Source: Bacteroidales bacterium (GTDB lineage Bacteria > Bacteroidota > Bacteroidia > Bacteroidales > GCA-2748055). Taken from it: a stretch of DNA of 64,000 bases. The translations under genes were made by a program, and so were the position numbers. Below, piece after piece: positions 51,627 through 61,876 of the stretch. The notes beneath the pieces were generated by a model that made no database searches, was not told the DNA's origin, and saw only the letters and a program-made list of their open reading frames with translations. Location of the stretch: assembly GCA_029210585.1 (NCBI GenBank), contig JARGFP010000006.1:71949-135948 (forward strand), given 5' to 3'. Position 1 is the first letter of the stretch, and every line of letters begins with the position of its first letter.

Positions 51627-52598
51627 TCAATTTACGTGCTTGTACAGCACATTCATACTCTCAATGTTTCCGGCGATATTGGTGTTGTTGATCAGGGTGC
51701 CCGAATATTCATAACCATGTTTCAGGAAAGTCTTGTTCATGGGCAATGAATTAAGCCTGGCGATGGTATACAGTGTTTTGATTCCCTCTGTTTTCATCTC
51801 CTTTTCCATGGCCCCGAGGAGGTGATACGCTGCCCCCTTGCCACGTGCCTTCGGCAATGTTGCAAAATCTGTCATCTCCGCATTCTTTGCTGCAGGGTCC
51901 ATTTCAGCAGATGAGAGCGCAACCAGCGCCTCCCTTTCCCTGATCCCAAAATAGCGGATGTGGTCACGCATGGTCTTCCTGATGTAATTGGGATCATGGA
52001 TCGGGAAAGGATAGCTCCTGAATACCTTTTTGTACACTTCAGTAATTGCGTCGGCATCCTTTTCCTCAAGGGCGCTGACCCCATGGTCATCCTGGCTCTT
52101 CCCTCTGTCATAGCCGGACATCCGGATGCCTGGTTTTTCTGCACCTGCAACCCGTTCTCCTGCCAGGACATCTTCTTCTACTGCCATTTTTTCCCTGACA
52201 GCTGTCTCGTTACCCGCCCTGCTTGCTGCCACACCTTCGATTGTTGCATGTGTTTTCAGTATCCTGCTAAACTGCATAAGCGCGTGGTTATCAATTCCAA
52301 GCAGCCGGTCGGAATTGAGAAACTTTGACATGAAGCACACACCTTCCGTTCCGAAAAAAAAACCTGGGATAAAGGCCTCCATGATAAACCCGTCGGCATT
52401 GAACACCGGTGCTGCCCAGGCCGGAACCTTACAGAATATTTTGCTATAGCCCCGTTCCCTGGCCAGGAGTGTCAGCAGTGAAGTGATGCTGCCCACATCC
52501 TGTTCATCCAGTTTGATAAGGTAAATCCGTTTGTTGTGTTCGCCGTGTTGTATGGTTGAATTTGTTCCAATGATCTCTATTTTATCCTGCATGTTCAT
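51627..52598 (-). CDS. ablB: Beta-lysine N6-acetyltransferase AblB
   Basis: I start this gene at [11 protein letters not shown] (52598), within the end of kamA; the result is 323 residues. AblB is a GNAT enzyme that acetylates beta-lysine made by lysine 2,3-aminomutase to N6-acetyl-beta-lysine, a compatible solute. The N-terminal half has [18 protein letters not shown] and [19 protein letters not shown]. The GNAT core has [28 protein letters not shown] and [25 protein letters not shown] stretch around residues 125-185 ([15 protein letters not shown] ... [15 protein letters not shown]) is longer than I expect. The frame is intact although its partner kamA is broken, so the pathway is probably dead unless another aminomutase exists. 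Confidence 0.87.
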   Translation of the reverse strand: MNMQDKIEIIGTNSTIQHGEHNKRIYLIKLDEQDVGSITSLLTLLARERGYSKIFCKVPAWAAPVFNADGFIMEAFIPGFFFGTEGVCFMSKFLNSDRLLGIDNHALMQFSRILKTHATIEGVAASRAGNETAVREKMAVEEDVLAGERVAGAEKPGIRMSGYDRGKSQDDHGVSALEEKDADAITEVYKKVFRSYPFPIHDPNYIRKTMRDHIRYFGIREREALVALSSAEMDPAAKNAEMTDFATLPKARGKGAAYHLLGAMEKEMKTEGIKTLYTIARLNSLPMNKTFLKHGYEYSGTLINNTNIAGNIESMNVLYKHVN

Positions 52599-53565
52599 CT
52601 CTTCTTTGAATACGTTCATTGTTCTCCGGCACAAGTGAAATCGTATCGTTTTCGTCCTGCAACAATTTCTCAATACCGATTGAATCAATTTCCTCCCCTT
52701 CACCCAGTTCAAGGTCGAGGTTACATTTCTCACAATCCCTGTCACAAAATTTTGGTTCGTAGGTGTCCGGCTCCTTGTAGGTAGTAATCACACCCTCATA
52801 ATTTCGAAGCACAACACGGTTGGTGGACCACGAAATAATATAGTTGGGCATCACCGGAATCTTACCTCCCCCACCGGGCGCATCAATAACGTAGGTAGGC
52901 CGCGCAAAGCCACTGGTATGCCCCACCAGGCTCTCCATGATTTCTATGCCCTTCCCGATGGGTGTCCTGAAATGTGACAATCCTTCAGCGAGGTCGCACT
53001 GGTAAAGATAATACGGACGAACCCGGTTTTCCACCAGCTTGTGCAGCAAAGATTTCATGATGCGCGGACAATCATTCACATCAGCCAGCAGCACCGACTG
53101 ATTCCCAAGCGGGAAACCTCCATCGGCAAGCCTGGCGATTGCTTCCCTGGAGGAGGTGGTTATTTCCCAGGGGTGGTTAAAATGGGTATTGATCCACACG
53201 GGCTGGTATTTCTTCAGTATGCTGACCAATGCATCCGTGATGCGGTAAGGCAGTACAACAGGCATCCTGGTCCCGATGCGTATCACCTCCACATGTGGAA
53301 TGCTGCTGATTTCCGAAAGGAGCCAGTCAATCCTGGAATCAGGCAGCATGAATGGATCTCACCCGGAAAGCAATACATCGCGTACCTGGGGCGTTTTCCT
53401 GATATATTCGATCCCTTTGCCCAACTGGTCCTTTGTGGGTACAAAATCGACATCTCCCACCTTGCGTTTGCGTGTGCAATGCCTGCAATACATGGAGCAA
53501 ATGTTGCTCACATGGAACAACAGCCGGGTGGCAGGCATACATAAATCATTCATTTTCTGCATCAT
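52582..53565 (-). pseudogene. kamA: Lysine 2,3-aminomutase, N-terminally truncated and interrupted by TGA
   Basis: The frame encodes a radical-SAM core with the CxxxCxxC motif ([15 protein letters not shown]), then VRDVLLSG, a TGA codon at 53359-53361, and [14 protein letters not shown]. Lysine aminomutases read SGGDP here, so TGA replaces GGA for a conserved glycine. Downstream the family pattern is normal ([50 protein letters not shown]). About 100 N-terminal residues that precede the radical-SAM motif are missing: the fragment begins inside the 3' end of marR. Two separate lesions indicate a pseudogene. A Sec reading is unlikely at a Gly position. Confidence 0.82.
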
Positions 53566-54034
53566 TCAAATCCCCCTCCATGGTCAGCAGGGGCGACGCT
53601 TCAACTTCCTGTAAATTCAGTATTGTCACAAGCGTATCCAGTCCTTCCTCCAGGATTTCCAGTTTTTCAGGTTCGAGGTACTGTAATTTTTCTGATAATT
53701 GTTCGTGCAGAAGCGAAGGTATCCGGGAAAGCAGTTCCTCCCCGTCGGATGTAAGTGTGATATTCACCACCCTTTTGTCACCCGACCTGGGAAGCCGGGC
53801 AACCAATCCTTTTTTCTCAAGACGGTCGATGATGCCGCTTGCAGTACTTGAGTTCAGGTTCATAAACTTCCTGATTTCACCTTGTGTAGCCCGGTATAAA
53901 GCTGCATTTTGCAGGTAATTCAGGCACAGCACCTGTGGTATGCTCACGCCATATTCTTTCTGTATCTTCTTCGATTCCAGGTTGATGGACCTGACGATCT
54001 TTCGGACTTTGATCAGAATTTCGGTTGTATCCAT
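53546..54034 (-). CDS. MarR-family transcriptional regulator
   Basis: A 162-residue protein starting at MDTTEILIK. The winged helix shows [31 protein letters not shown] with the wing [23 protein letters not shown]; flanking helices form the dimer interface. MarR proteins bind palindromic promoter sites and respond to small ligands. Its 3' end overlaps the truncated kamA, so it probably headed the kamA-ablB unit. It is divergent from the DUF4212 pseudogene across a 259-nt gap (54035-54293) in which I see no gene. Confidence 0.88.
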   Translation of the reverse strand: MDTTEILIKVRKIVRSINLESKKIQKEYGVSIPQVLCLNYLQNAALYRATQGEIRKFMNLNSSTASGIIDRLEKKGLVARLPRSGDKRVVNITLTSDGEELLSRIPSLLHEQLSEKLQYLEPEKLEILEEGLDTLVTILNLQEVEASPLLTMEGDLNDAENE

Positions 54035-54293
54035 AATAAGGTTGATGTCAATACATGTTTCCTTTTGTATGTACAGAAATAAATATCCTGTTGTAAATAT
54101 AGGCAAATGCAGTCAATACCTTTCGATGGGAGACCGCAAGTTAAGCAACCCGGAATTACTGCAGCAAGGACAAGTTGGGAGTTACAAAGCTGGTAATAAA
54201 TTAATCCAGAAAAAAATTGGGATTATACCAAAGTTCACGGTTTTTCACATATATTTATCCTCTGTGTTATATGAATAACAGTTTCAAACTACC

Positions 54294-55045
54294 ATGAAAG
54301 ACCCTGAAAACGGCTATCACATCAGCTTTTTAAACCCACAACTGAACAGGCGCGATTCAATCGCAACCTGGTGATCCGGCTTGCATCCATTTGGTTCATT
54401 GCCATTTTCGGATTCCAGATCGCACTGCGTGTACTGGAGCAACCCACTCCTGAACCCTCTTACACTGCTTTTGAAAATTCCTTGGAAAACATCTAAAGCA
54501 GCGGTGCCTCTGCAGGTGACCTGAAGTCATTTGGTACTGCGCTGTTGTCTGTACACGGTAAAGTTGCCATCGAGGAAGACGAACGGTCGCTGCTTGCAGT
54601 CTCCATGAACTGGTCATTCTTTGAACTGCTACCTGATGAGCAACGCAGCTGCATGCTGGAGGAGGTAGCAGCGCTTGAGGAAATCAAGGCAGGGATCACC
54701 GACATCACGAACCCGGAATATGTTGAGGCAAAAAGTAATCTTCGAAAAAGTGCCGCTCCCGTGTTCGGCCTTGAAAGCAAAGATCCCAGGAACGTGCTTC
54801 TTCCCGTTGAACTGACAACCAGGAACATCAATTCCCTTTCCGATGAGGCAAAGAGCGATCTTCCCGGCATCATGAAGAAATACCTGGTACATAACCAGTC
54901 CTTTCTTACTGATGCAAGATTCCTCGGATTCCCCTTTCATTATTTCTATTCCGCTGTGTTCCTGCTCATCCTGTTCGTAGGGCTGTGCTGGTTATACTGC
55001 GTAAGGGCCGACCGGCGGAACGTGCTACTGGGAATCGAAGACTGA
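54294..55045 (+). pseudogene. DUF4212 small subunit of a sodium:solute symporter, frameshift plus nonsense codon
   Basis: The start MKDPENGYHISFLNP is family-like, but the frame stops after IATW. The reading resumes in the -1 frame (RFNRNLVIRLASIWFIAIFGFQ), consistent with one lost base near 54352. In that frame TAA at 54494-54496 interrupts ENI-SSGASAG; CAA to TAA is the simplest change. The rest continues as VHGKVAIEEDERS ... FLGFPFHYFYSAVFLLILFVGLCWLYCVRAD, the DUF4212 C-terminal helix. The long middle loop is larger than in the typical 90-residue family member. It is followed by its usual partner, an SSS symporter. Confidence 0.78.
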
Positions 55046-55074
55046 TCTGTAAAACCCTACTAAATCGGAATAAA

Positions 55075-55791
55075 ATGAATAAAGCAATATTACCAATCAT
55101 ATTACTGGTAACTCCTTCATTTGCACAAGGAGCTACTGCGGCGACCCACCTGGCAGGCAGTTTTCAACTGGGACCCGCCATCATACTGATCACAATCCTG
55201 GTACTGTTCGTTGCCGTGGGTATTATTTTTCGCGCCAGAGTCACCAATGATTATTATGCAGCCGGAAGAGGCATCTCGAGGGTCGGATCCGGGATGGCCA
55301 TTGCCTCCAACTGGATGAGTGCAGCCTCCTTCCTGGGCATGGCAGCCCTGATGTATGGCTCCGGTTACCATGGACTTGCATATGTAGTGGGATGGACAGG
55401 CGGCTACGTGTTGCTGCTGATCCTGATGGCAGGACAGATTCGTAAATATGGAAAATACACCGCAGCGGATTTCATTGGCGACAGGTATTATTCCCAATCG
55501 CTGCGTGCGGTGTGAGCGATCATTGCGATCCTCATTTCAATCGCCTATTGTGTCGGCCAGTGTGGAGGAATTGGCCTGATGTTCAGATGGATCCTTGGCA
55601 TTGAATATACATGGGCAGTCATTATTGGCGGAACAGTTGTGCTGGCCTATACCCTGATCTCAGGGATACTGGGGGTGACAAAAAACATGCAGATCCAGTA
55701 TGTGATCATCATTATTTCGTTCATCGTCCCCCTGTTCATTTTGAATTTTAAATTCGATTACTCCTGGCTGCCCGCCTGGGTACGGTCCTGA
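55075..55791 (+). pseudogene. Sodium:solute symporter (ActP/VC_2705 type), nonsense codon and 3' truncation
   Basis: The frame starts MNKAILPIILLVTP and carries a normal symporter N-terminus (DYYAAGRGISRVGSGMAIAS, NWMSAASFLGMAALMYGSGY, YTAADFIGDRYYS). TGA at 55513-55515 falls between SLRAV and AIIAILISIAYCVGQ, inside a helix; no frame change occurs. The product then runs through IEYTWAVIIGGTVVLAYTL to a stop after WVRS, less than half of the normal 550 or so residues. Together with the DUF4212 gene this was a two-component sodium symporter for a small carboxylate or similar solute. Confidence 0.8.
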
Positions 55792-56288
55792 TGGCAATCA
55801 TCGTGACTGTAATAGCTCTTGCCGAGCTTGCACTGATCAGACAACTTGTGGCAGTTGCATTTTCGCTGGCCGGATGCATGGTATTTTGCCATTTTTGGTG
55901 CACCACTTGCCATTTTAGCAAACATCAGTATTTATACAACCAGTTCGGTCATGGCGATCCTGTCAGATGCCGGAAACAAATTGCTGTTGCGTTCCTGGAC
56001 GGACTTGAACAATGCGATCCGGTGCAGCAGGAACGCTTCCTGGAAAAACGGGTCAGCAAGATCGTGGAGTCTGCATGAGAAGTCAAACGACGCCTGTCGG
56101 TCAGCTATACCAACATGGGAATCGTGCACAGGCACCATGCCAGGTATGATTCGGCAGCGGTTTGTTATACCAGGGCACTGGAACTATGGGACAGGAACCT
56201 CACTGCAGAAAACAATCTCAACCTGCTGCTCGGACTGCCCCAGAAAAAAGTGAATATCATACAGCGGCTTTCCCCGCCTGAAAAATAA
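55792..56288 (+). pseudogene. Composite fragments: symporter tail, membrane segment and TPR repeat
   Basis: Coding-like pieces lie in different frames. A short piece, LIRQLVAVAFSLAGCMVF, resembles a late symporter helix. Then AWYFAIFGAPLAILANISIY is hydrophobic in another frame. The region ends in a TPR-like repeat, VSYTNMGIVHRHHARYDSAAV followed by CYTRALELWDRNL, preceded in frame by a TGA at 56076-56078 after KIVESA. No single frame spans the region. It is best described as debris of at least two genes. The TPR end is the most recognisable part. Confidence 0.55.
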
Positions 56289-56364
56289 TTGTAACATACC
56301 AATAGCAACAGAAAAAAGGTCAGATACCAGCACCTGCAAAACAACAAACCCAAAATACCCCGAT

Positions 56365-57079
56365 ATGAAACGACTACTTCTGCTATCCGTCAGCCTGATG
56401 ATCCTGCTCGCTCTGAATGCCTGCGCAATGCCCACGTACCCGATATGCATTTCCAGGTTCATTTTGCCACTTCAGACGGCAAGGGCATCGTCGAATCCGT
56501 GCTGGTTGGATCAGGAGTGGCATACAAGCACATCGTGCCCAGGCTAAAATCAGATTGGTTGTTCAATACCTATGCCTTGGATGAAAAAGTACATGGCATC
56601 ACCACGATTCTGTTCACAAAGATCGTTACGGCACCTTTTACCGGGAAGTTGCAGGGAAGGTACGGTGAAAATATTCCCGACCTGCTCTCCCTCAGCGGTT
56701 TCGCAGTAAAAGAAATCGTTGACTTCACCACAGGGAATAATCCTACACGCCATTGCGGAACATTTCTGCCTGGGGAGAAATCCATTCCAACGGGTCCATG
56801 TTCCAGGCAGGCTTGTTTGCAGGTGTAACAAAAAACATCGGGACAAAGGAACCGATGTCCTCTCCCGGTAACAGGGTATATGGACTTGGCACAAATAACG
56901 AGTCCCTGATCAGGGTCGCCCCCAGGCTGCTGATCATCTCCGGACATACCAGGATTGGTGCAGAAATTGAATTCACCGGTGCCCGCTATGGTTCGGATTA
57001 TGATGTAAACTATATTGCAGGAGACATTGTTGAAGTCACAAACACCAGGTTGCTGATGAGCATGATGTATAGTTTTTAA
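56365..57079 (+). pseudogene. Outer-membrane beta-barrel protein split over three frames
   Basis: A signal peptide (MKRLLLLSVSLMILLALNACA) lies in one frame. A second frame then reads HVPDMHFQVHFATSDGKGIVE ... LQGRYGENIPDLLSLSGFAV, and a third reads YTPLRNISAWGEIHSNG ... YDVNYIAGDIVEVTNTRLL, ending in MMYSF. The last shift is explained by one missing T in AATCCTACACG (56738-56748). Alternating strand character and the terminal Phe suit an outer-membrane barrel or porin. The first part is shorter than a normal porin, so an internal deletion is likely too. Confidence 0.7.
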
Positions 57080-57149
57080 TATCTTGCAAAGTCAAACAAA
57101 CGAACCAAAGATTGCGCAACGATGAATTGTGCAACATAACCATCAACCT

Positions 57150-59012
57150 ATGCGACCAAAGATATTTAGCATCCTCGCTGTTGTTTTGCTGGCAGCGCTG
57201 TTTCATTCCTGCAAACCGGGCGCTGAGCTGCCACCTCCAAACATCGTGTGGATCACCTCCGAAGACAATTCCGTTCATTACATGGACCTTTACACGGAAG
57301 GAGGGGCACCCACTCCCCACATTGAAGCGCTGGCCGAACACGGAATACTGTTCAGCAATGCCTTCAGCAACGGGCCCGTCTGCAGCGTGGCACGTTCCAC
57401 GCTCATGTCCGGCTGTTACGCACCCCGGATCGGCGCCAACTATCACAGGAGAGAGAAGCTGGTGCCCATGCCCGGTGGTCTTGAAATGTTTCCTGCGTAC
57501 CTCCGCAGCGCCGGTTATTACACCACCAACAACAGCAAGGAAGATTACAATATCATCAAAGGCGATAGTGTATGGGATGAATCGTCGCGTACAGCTCACT
57601 GGCAGAACCGGGCTGAGGGACAGCCCTTCTTTCATGTTTTTAACATTGTCACAACCCACGAAAGCCGTCTGCATTTCACGGAAGATCAGATGCAGGACTA
57701 CACACCTGTAACAGATACAACTTCATTTTCCCTCTTCCCCATCCATCCCCGGACCGCACTTTTCACATACACGAATGCCTTTTACCGTGACAAGATCATG
57801 GAAATGGATCGCCAGGCAGGGCAGGTGGTTGCTGAGCTGGAGGAGGCAGGGCTCCTTGAAAATACGTTCATCTTTTATTTCGGGGACCACGGGGGTGTAT
57901 TGCCGGGCAGCAAGGGATACCTCTACGAAACGGGGTTACATGTTCCACTGGTGGTACATGTGCCGGATAATTACAGGCATCTTACCGACAATGAAAAAGG
58001 CAGCAGCGTAAATGGTTTCGTGCGCTTTGTTGACTTTGGGCCGACGGTTTTGCACCTTGCGGGTGTGGATATTCCGAAGGCCATGGATGGTGTTCCTTTC
58101 CTGGGCAAAGGAATCAACAGCAGCGAGGTGAACAAACGGGACGAGGCGTACGGATATGCCGACCGCATGGATGAGAAATATGATATGGTACGTTCTTACC
58201 GCCATGGCCGCTACAAATATATCAGGAGTTACCAGCCATACCAGTTTGACGGGTTGATGACCAACTACAGGCATATTATGCTCGCCAACCAACAGTGGCT
58301 GGAACGCTTCAAAAAGGGAAAGCTGACCCCCTTGCAGGCCCGTTTCTTTAACCGTCGTCCGCCCGAGATGCTGTTCGACCTGCACAATGACCCGCTTGAA
58401 ACCAGGAACCTGGCAGGGGATCATGCTTATAGCGAAATTCTGACCGGTATGCGTAACGGATTGGATCACTGGATCAAAAGCATGCCCGACCTTTCTTTTT
58501 ACCCCGAACATGTATTGGTTGAGCAGGCATTCGATGATCCTGCAGCTTTCGGGCGTGACCATATTGAAGAGATCGTTTCCTATATCGGACTGGCCAATCT
58601 CCAGCTGTTAAAATTCAGCGATGCCAAGTCCGGAATCCTGTCTGGCCTCGGATCGGAGGATCCCCGGGCACGCTACTGGGCGTTGGTCGTATGCAGCAGC
58701 TTTGCAACCCCCGACCGGGAACTGGTGCAGGTAGCCAGGGAAATCACTGCCACCGATCCTGAGCTGTTGAACAGGGTAAGGGCCGCTGAATACCTGGGAC
58801 TTATTGGCATTGACAGCCCGGTAAAAACGATGACCGATGCCCTTTATGCATCGGTGAACGGTACAGAGGCACTGCAAATCTTCAATTCGATCGTACTGAT
58901 GCAGGACGGTGAACCAGGTTATGTATTTGAACTTGACCCGGAACGGATCAATGAAGAGGTGCGCAACCACCTGCAGGTAAGCAGGCGGCTGGAATACCTC
59001 ATAAAAAATTAA
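57150..59012 (+). CDS. S1 sulfatase lipoprotein with C-terminal HEAT-like region
   Basis: A 620-residue protein starting at MRPKIFSILA, with a lipoprotein signal ending AALFHSCKP. The sulfatase domain has NIVWITSEDNS (metal site), Cys78 in NGPVCSVARSTLMSG as the formylglycine precursor, FFHVFNIVTTHES, and FYFGDHGGVLPGSKGYLYETG. The signature CSVAR has Val where most sulfatases have Pro, Ala or Ser. After about residue 460 a helical, HEAT-like region follows (IGLANLQLLKFSDAKSGIL, EDPRARYWALVVCSSFAT, LLNRVRAAEYLGLIGI), as in heparan N-sulfatase-like homologues. It hydrolyses a sulfate ester or sulfamate of a glycan outside the cytoplasm. It is the first intact gene after the decaying island. 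Confidence 0.9.
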   Translation: MRPKIFSILAVVLLAALFHSCKPGAELPPPNIVWITSEDNSVHYMDLYTEGGAPTPHIEALAEHGILFSNAFSNGPVCSVARSTLMSGCYAPRIGANYHRREKLVPMPGGLEMFPAYLRSAGYYTTNNSKEDYNIIKGDSVWDESSRTAHWQNRAEGQPFFHVFNIVTTHESRLHFTEDQMQDYTPVTDTTSFSLFPIHPRTALFTYTNAFYRDKIMEMDRQAGQVVAELEEAGLLENTFIFYFGDHGGVLPGSKGYLYETGLHVPLVVHVPDNYRHLTDNEKGSSVNGFVRFVDFGPTVLHLAGVDIPKAMDGVPFLGKGINSSEVNKRDEAYGYADRMDEKYDMVRSYRHGRYKYIRSYQPYQFDGLMTNYRHIMLANQQWLERFKKGKLTPLQARFFNRRPPEMLFDLHNDPLETRNLAGDHAYSEILTGMRNGLDHWIKSMPDLSFYPEHVLVEQAFDDPAAFGRDHIEEIVSYIGLANLQLLKFSDAKSGILSGLGSEDPRARYWALVVCSSFATPDRELVQVAREITATDPELLNRVRAAEYLGLIGIDSPVKTMTDALYASVNGTEALQIFNSIVLMQDGEPGYVFELDPERINEEVRNHLQVSRRLEYLIKN

Positions 59013-59027
59013 TTCACCGGATATTGA

Positions 59028-60923
59028 TCAATATTTTGGCTTACTGCCCTTCCTGTGCTTCTTTTTCGCAGTACCGGAATCCTGCTTCTTGCCCGAGTTC
59101 CAGGTATCCTTTGCCTGGAATCCTGAATAGCCGTTTTTCCGGAGGTCGGCCTCCCAGGCCGGAGCCTGCTGTTTCCGGCGACGCCGGTCACTGCCGGGAG
59201 CGTCTGAATTTTCCGCCAAACGTCCCCTGCCCGGCAACTCCTGGCCTTCCGACAATTCCACCTTCACCTTGGCACCTTCGTGCCTGATGTTCCTGCTAAA
59301 GGACTGCATCACCAGCGCTTCATTGTTCTTCTCCACTTCAAAGAAAGAAAAACCCTTCATGATATCGATCTTTCCTACCTCGATCTGCCTGTTGTTGGTG
59401 GTATCCATCAGCAATCCGATCAGTTTGGTGGGATTGATGTTGTTTTTGCTGCCTACGTTGATATAAAAACGGCTGTAGGCATCCTGTCCCTCCCGTCTGC
59501 GGTCTTCGCTGGCATCCTTCCTGTTCTCACTTCGGTTCTGCCTGGTCGCTGGTCGCCTGGCTGCAGGTTCCCTACCTCTTTCATCACGCTGGTCCGCCTG
59601 GACATTCAGGTCAGGAGCATTTTTGTAATATTCCAGGAAACGGTTGAACTCAACGGAAACAAATTTTTTGATCAGATCCTCCTTGCTGAGCCATTCCAGT
59701 TTTTTATAAATCTCCGGGAGGAACTCATCGATCTGCTTATCAGCCGTTTTCACCTGTTCCATGGTATTGACCACGTTGAAGAGCTGCTTTTCACAGATCT
59801 CTTTTCCCCCGGGGACCATCACCCGTTTGAATTTCTTTTGGGTAATCTTCTCCAGTTGCCTTATCTTCCCGGTTTCCCGGGTATGTATGATGGAAATCGA
59901 AATCCCGTTCTTCCCTGCCCTTCCTGTCCTTCCGCTGCGGTGAATATACACTTCGAGGTCATCCGGCATGTTGTAATTGATCACATGTGTAAGATCATCC
60001 ACGTCCAGTCCGCGCGCCGCCACGTCGGTGGCAACAAGCATCTGCAGCTGGCGTTTCCTGAACCGGTTCATCACATAATCGCGCTGCGCCTGTGACAGGT
60101 CACCATGCAATGCATCTGCATTATAGCCATCGGCCATGAATTTATCCGCCACTTCCTTGGTCTCGCGCCTGGTCCTGCAAAATACGATCCCGTAGATATC
60201 GGGGTGCATATCTGCAATCCGTTTCAATACTTCATAGCGGTGTTTAGCATGCGACATGTAATATTCGTGAACCACATTGTCGGCACCTGCATTTTTGGTT
60301 CCCACGGATATCTCCAATGGGGCATTCATATAATTATTCGCAATCTGGTATACCCCTTTCGGCATGGTGGCAGAGAACAGCAATGTTTGTTTTTCTGAAG
60401 GTGTACCGGAAAGGATCGCATCCAGTTCCTCCTTGAATCCCATCTGCAACATCTCGTCGGCTTCATCGAGGACCAGCCATTTGATCTTCTCTACTTTCAG
60501 TACCTTGCGTTCGATCAGGTCACGCACCCTGCCCGGGGTTCCCACAACGATCTGGCCTCCGGACCTGAGTTGCCGGATCTGCGTTTCAGCAGGTGCCCCG
60601 CCATATACCGGGATAATATTGAAACCCGATGTATATTTTGAGAAATCCTGCAGGTCGCCGGTGATTTGCATGCAGAGTTCCCTTGTCGGACAAAGGATCA
60701 GGGCCTGCACAGATTTGTCACTCATGTCAGCTTTCTGGATCAGTGGAAGGCCGAAAGCCGCCGTTTTTCCTGTTCCTGTCTGCGCAAGCGCAATCAGGTC
60801 CTGATCAAGTCCCAGTATATGGGGAATTACTTTTTCCTGGATGGGGGTTGGATCAACGAAACCAAGTTCATTGACAGCCCTTTGAATGGGATCATCCAGT
60901 CCCATTTCATTAAATGTATTCAT
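59028..60923 (-). CDS. DEAD-box RNA helicase with DbpA-type RNA-binding domain
   Basis: A 631-residue ATP-dependent RNA helicase starting at MNTFNEMGLDDPI. Motifs: Q motif (NELGFVDPTPIQ), AQTGTGKTAAF, PTRELCMQI, TPGRVRDLI, VLDEADEML, FSATMP, then in the second RecA domain FCRTRRETKEVAD, LHGDLSQAQRD, VATDVAARGLDVDDL and HRSGRTGRAGKNG. After a charged linker, residues about 480-565 form a DbpA-like RNA-binding domain (RFYINVGSKNNINPTKLIGLL, GFSFFEVEKN), and a very basic tail follows (RRRRKQQ, KKKHRKGSKPKY). Such CsdA/DeaD-type helicases act in ribosome assembly and mRNA turnover, often in the cold. It is cytoplasmic. Confidence 0.95.
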   Translation of the reverse strand: MNTFNEMGLDDPIQRAVNELGFVDPTPIQEKVIPHILGLDQDLIALAQTGTGKTAAFGLPLIQKADMSDKSVQALILCPTRELCMQITGDLQDFSKYTSGFNIIPVYGGAPAETQIRQLRSGGQIVVGTPGRVRDLIERKVLKVEKIKWLVLDEADEMLQMGFKEELDAILSGTPSEKQTLLFSATMPKGVYQIANNYMNAPLEISVGTKNAGADNVVHEYYMSHAKHRYEVLKRIADMHPDIYGIVFCRTRRETKEVADKFMADGYNADALHGDLSQAQRDYVMNRFRKRQLQMLVATDVAARGLDVDDLTHVINYNMPDDLEVYIHRSGRTGRAGKNGISISIIHTRETGKIRQLEKITQKKFKRVMVPGGKEICEKQLFNVVNTMEQVKTADKQIDEFLPEIYKKLEWLSKEDLIKKFVSVEFNRFLEYYKNAPDLNVQADQRDERGREPAARRPATRQNRSENRKDASEDRRREGQDAYSRFYINVGSKNNINPTKLIGLLMDTTNNRQIEVGKIDIMKGFSFFEVEKNNEALVMQSFSRNIRHEGAKVKVELSEGQELPGRGRLAENSDAPGSDRRRRKQQAPAWEADLRKNGYSGFQAKDTWNSGKKQDSGTAKKKHRKGSKPKY

Positions 60924-61305
60924 TGTTATGTTCTTATATACCGATCCGAAAAGGAAGCTGGTGACAAAAATCATCGGATTTTACCCCGTGGCCGGGAACG
61001 CAAATGCGGTATACAAAAACTCGGGTCTCCCTTGTCCTCTTATAATCGAGCCGCGAAGGTAATATAATTATCGTAACATTAACTGTCAATCTGACGTTTT
61101 TTTGACGAACGTTCATGTCATGCTGACATTTTTACAATGGTCTCGTAAGGAAAAACACCCTGGCCATATCTCCCGTTATGAACTGATTTACTGCATATTA
61201 TAATTCATACAAAGAAAGATAATCATTGTGATGGCATTTGTTTTGTTCAATGTACAATGTGAATAAAAATAGATTGTCTAATTAAAAATTATGGAGGGAA
61301 TTACC
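60924..61305. other. Divergent promoter region between the helicase and hsp20 genes
   Basis: The 382-nt gap carries upstream regions for both flanking genes. On the - strand TACCTTCG (61061-61054) is a near match to the -7 box for the helicase. On the + strand TTTG at 61242-61245 and TAGATTGT at 61270-61277 might serve hsp20, with longer-than-ideal spacing. No gene or clear structured RNA was seen. Confidence 0.4.
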
Positions 61306-61758
61306 ATGACACTTGCAAGATTATCCAACAACTGGGCACCATCATTTCCTTCCTTACTCGACAGGTTTTTTGAGGGAGATGTGATGGATTGGAACACTAC
61401 CAATTTTGCCGGATCAAATTCAACCTTGCCGGCAGTAAACATCAGGGAAGACGCTGATGCTTACCAGATCGAGGTGGCGGCACCGGGCATGAAAAAAAGT
61501 GATTTTGACATCAACTATGACAATGGCCGGCTGACGATTGCTTCGGAGCGCAAGGACGAGGTTGAAAAGAAAGATGGTGAAACCGTTACCCGCAGGGAAT
61601 TCAGTTACCAGTCATTCCAGCGTTCTTTCAATGTTGCTGAAAACGTGATTGAAGCAGACAAGATCAAAGCTGCATACAATGACGGCATACTGAGCATTAC
61701 GCTTCCCAAGCGGGAAGAGGTCAAGCCAAAGCCGGCAAAAGCAATCAAGATTTCATAA
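61306..61758 (+). CDS. Small heat-shock protein Hsp20
   Basis: A 150-residue alpha-crystallin-domain chaperone. I prefer the second ATG (61306), giving MTLARLSNN, because GGAGGG lies 8 nt ahead of it; the ATG at 61291 has no such site. The domain spans about residues 38-145: PAVNIREDADAYQIEVAAPGM, FDINYDNGRLTIASERKDEVE, FSYQSFQRSFNVAENVIEADK, and the conserved AAYNDGILSITLPKREE, followed by a PKPAKAIKIS tail with the C-terminal I-x-I type anchor. It holds unfolded proteins during stress. It ends in a strong terminator. Confidence 0.95.
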   Translation: MTLARLSNNWAPSFPSLLDRFFEGDVMDWNTTNFAGSNSTLPAVNIREDADAYQIEVAAPGMKKSDFDINYDNGRLTIASERKDEVEKKDGETVTRREFSYQSFQRSFNVAENVIEADKIKAAYNDGILSITLPKREEVKPKPAKAIKIS

Positions 61759-61778
61759 GCGGATGACCCGCCGTACAA

Positions 61779-61806
61779 AGAGGGGTACTGCACCCCTCTT
61801 TTTTTT
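61779..61806 (+). terminator. Rho-independent terminator after hsp20
   Basis: AGAGGGGT-ACTGC-ACCCCTCT forms a perfect 8-bp stem followed by eight T residues, 20 nt after the hsp20 stop. Confidence 0.93.
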
Positions 61807-61876
61807 ATGCATGTGTGTATCAGGTCCCTGATTACAGGGTATGTGCGAATGCCCCGGAAGCTTTCTTTGACAGGTG

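Noticed and set aside
53359..53361. Selenocysteine or a global TGA-to-glycine code as explanation for the in-frame TGA
   Set aside because: The position is glycine in the family, not cysteine, and many intact genes in the window end in TGA. Nearby genes carry other lesions, so a nonsense mutation is simpler.
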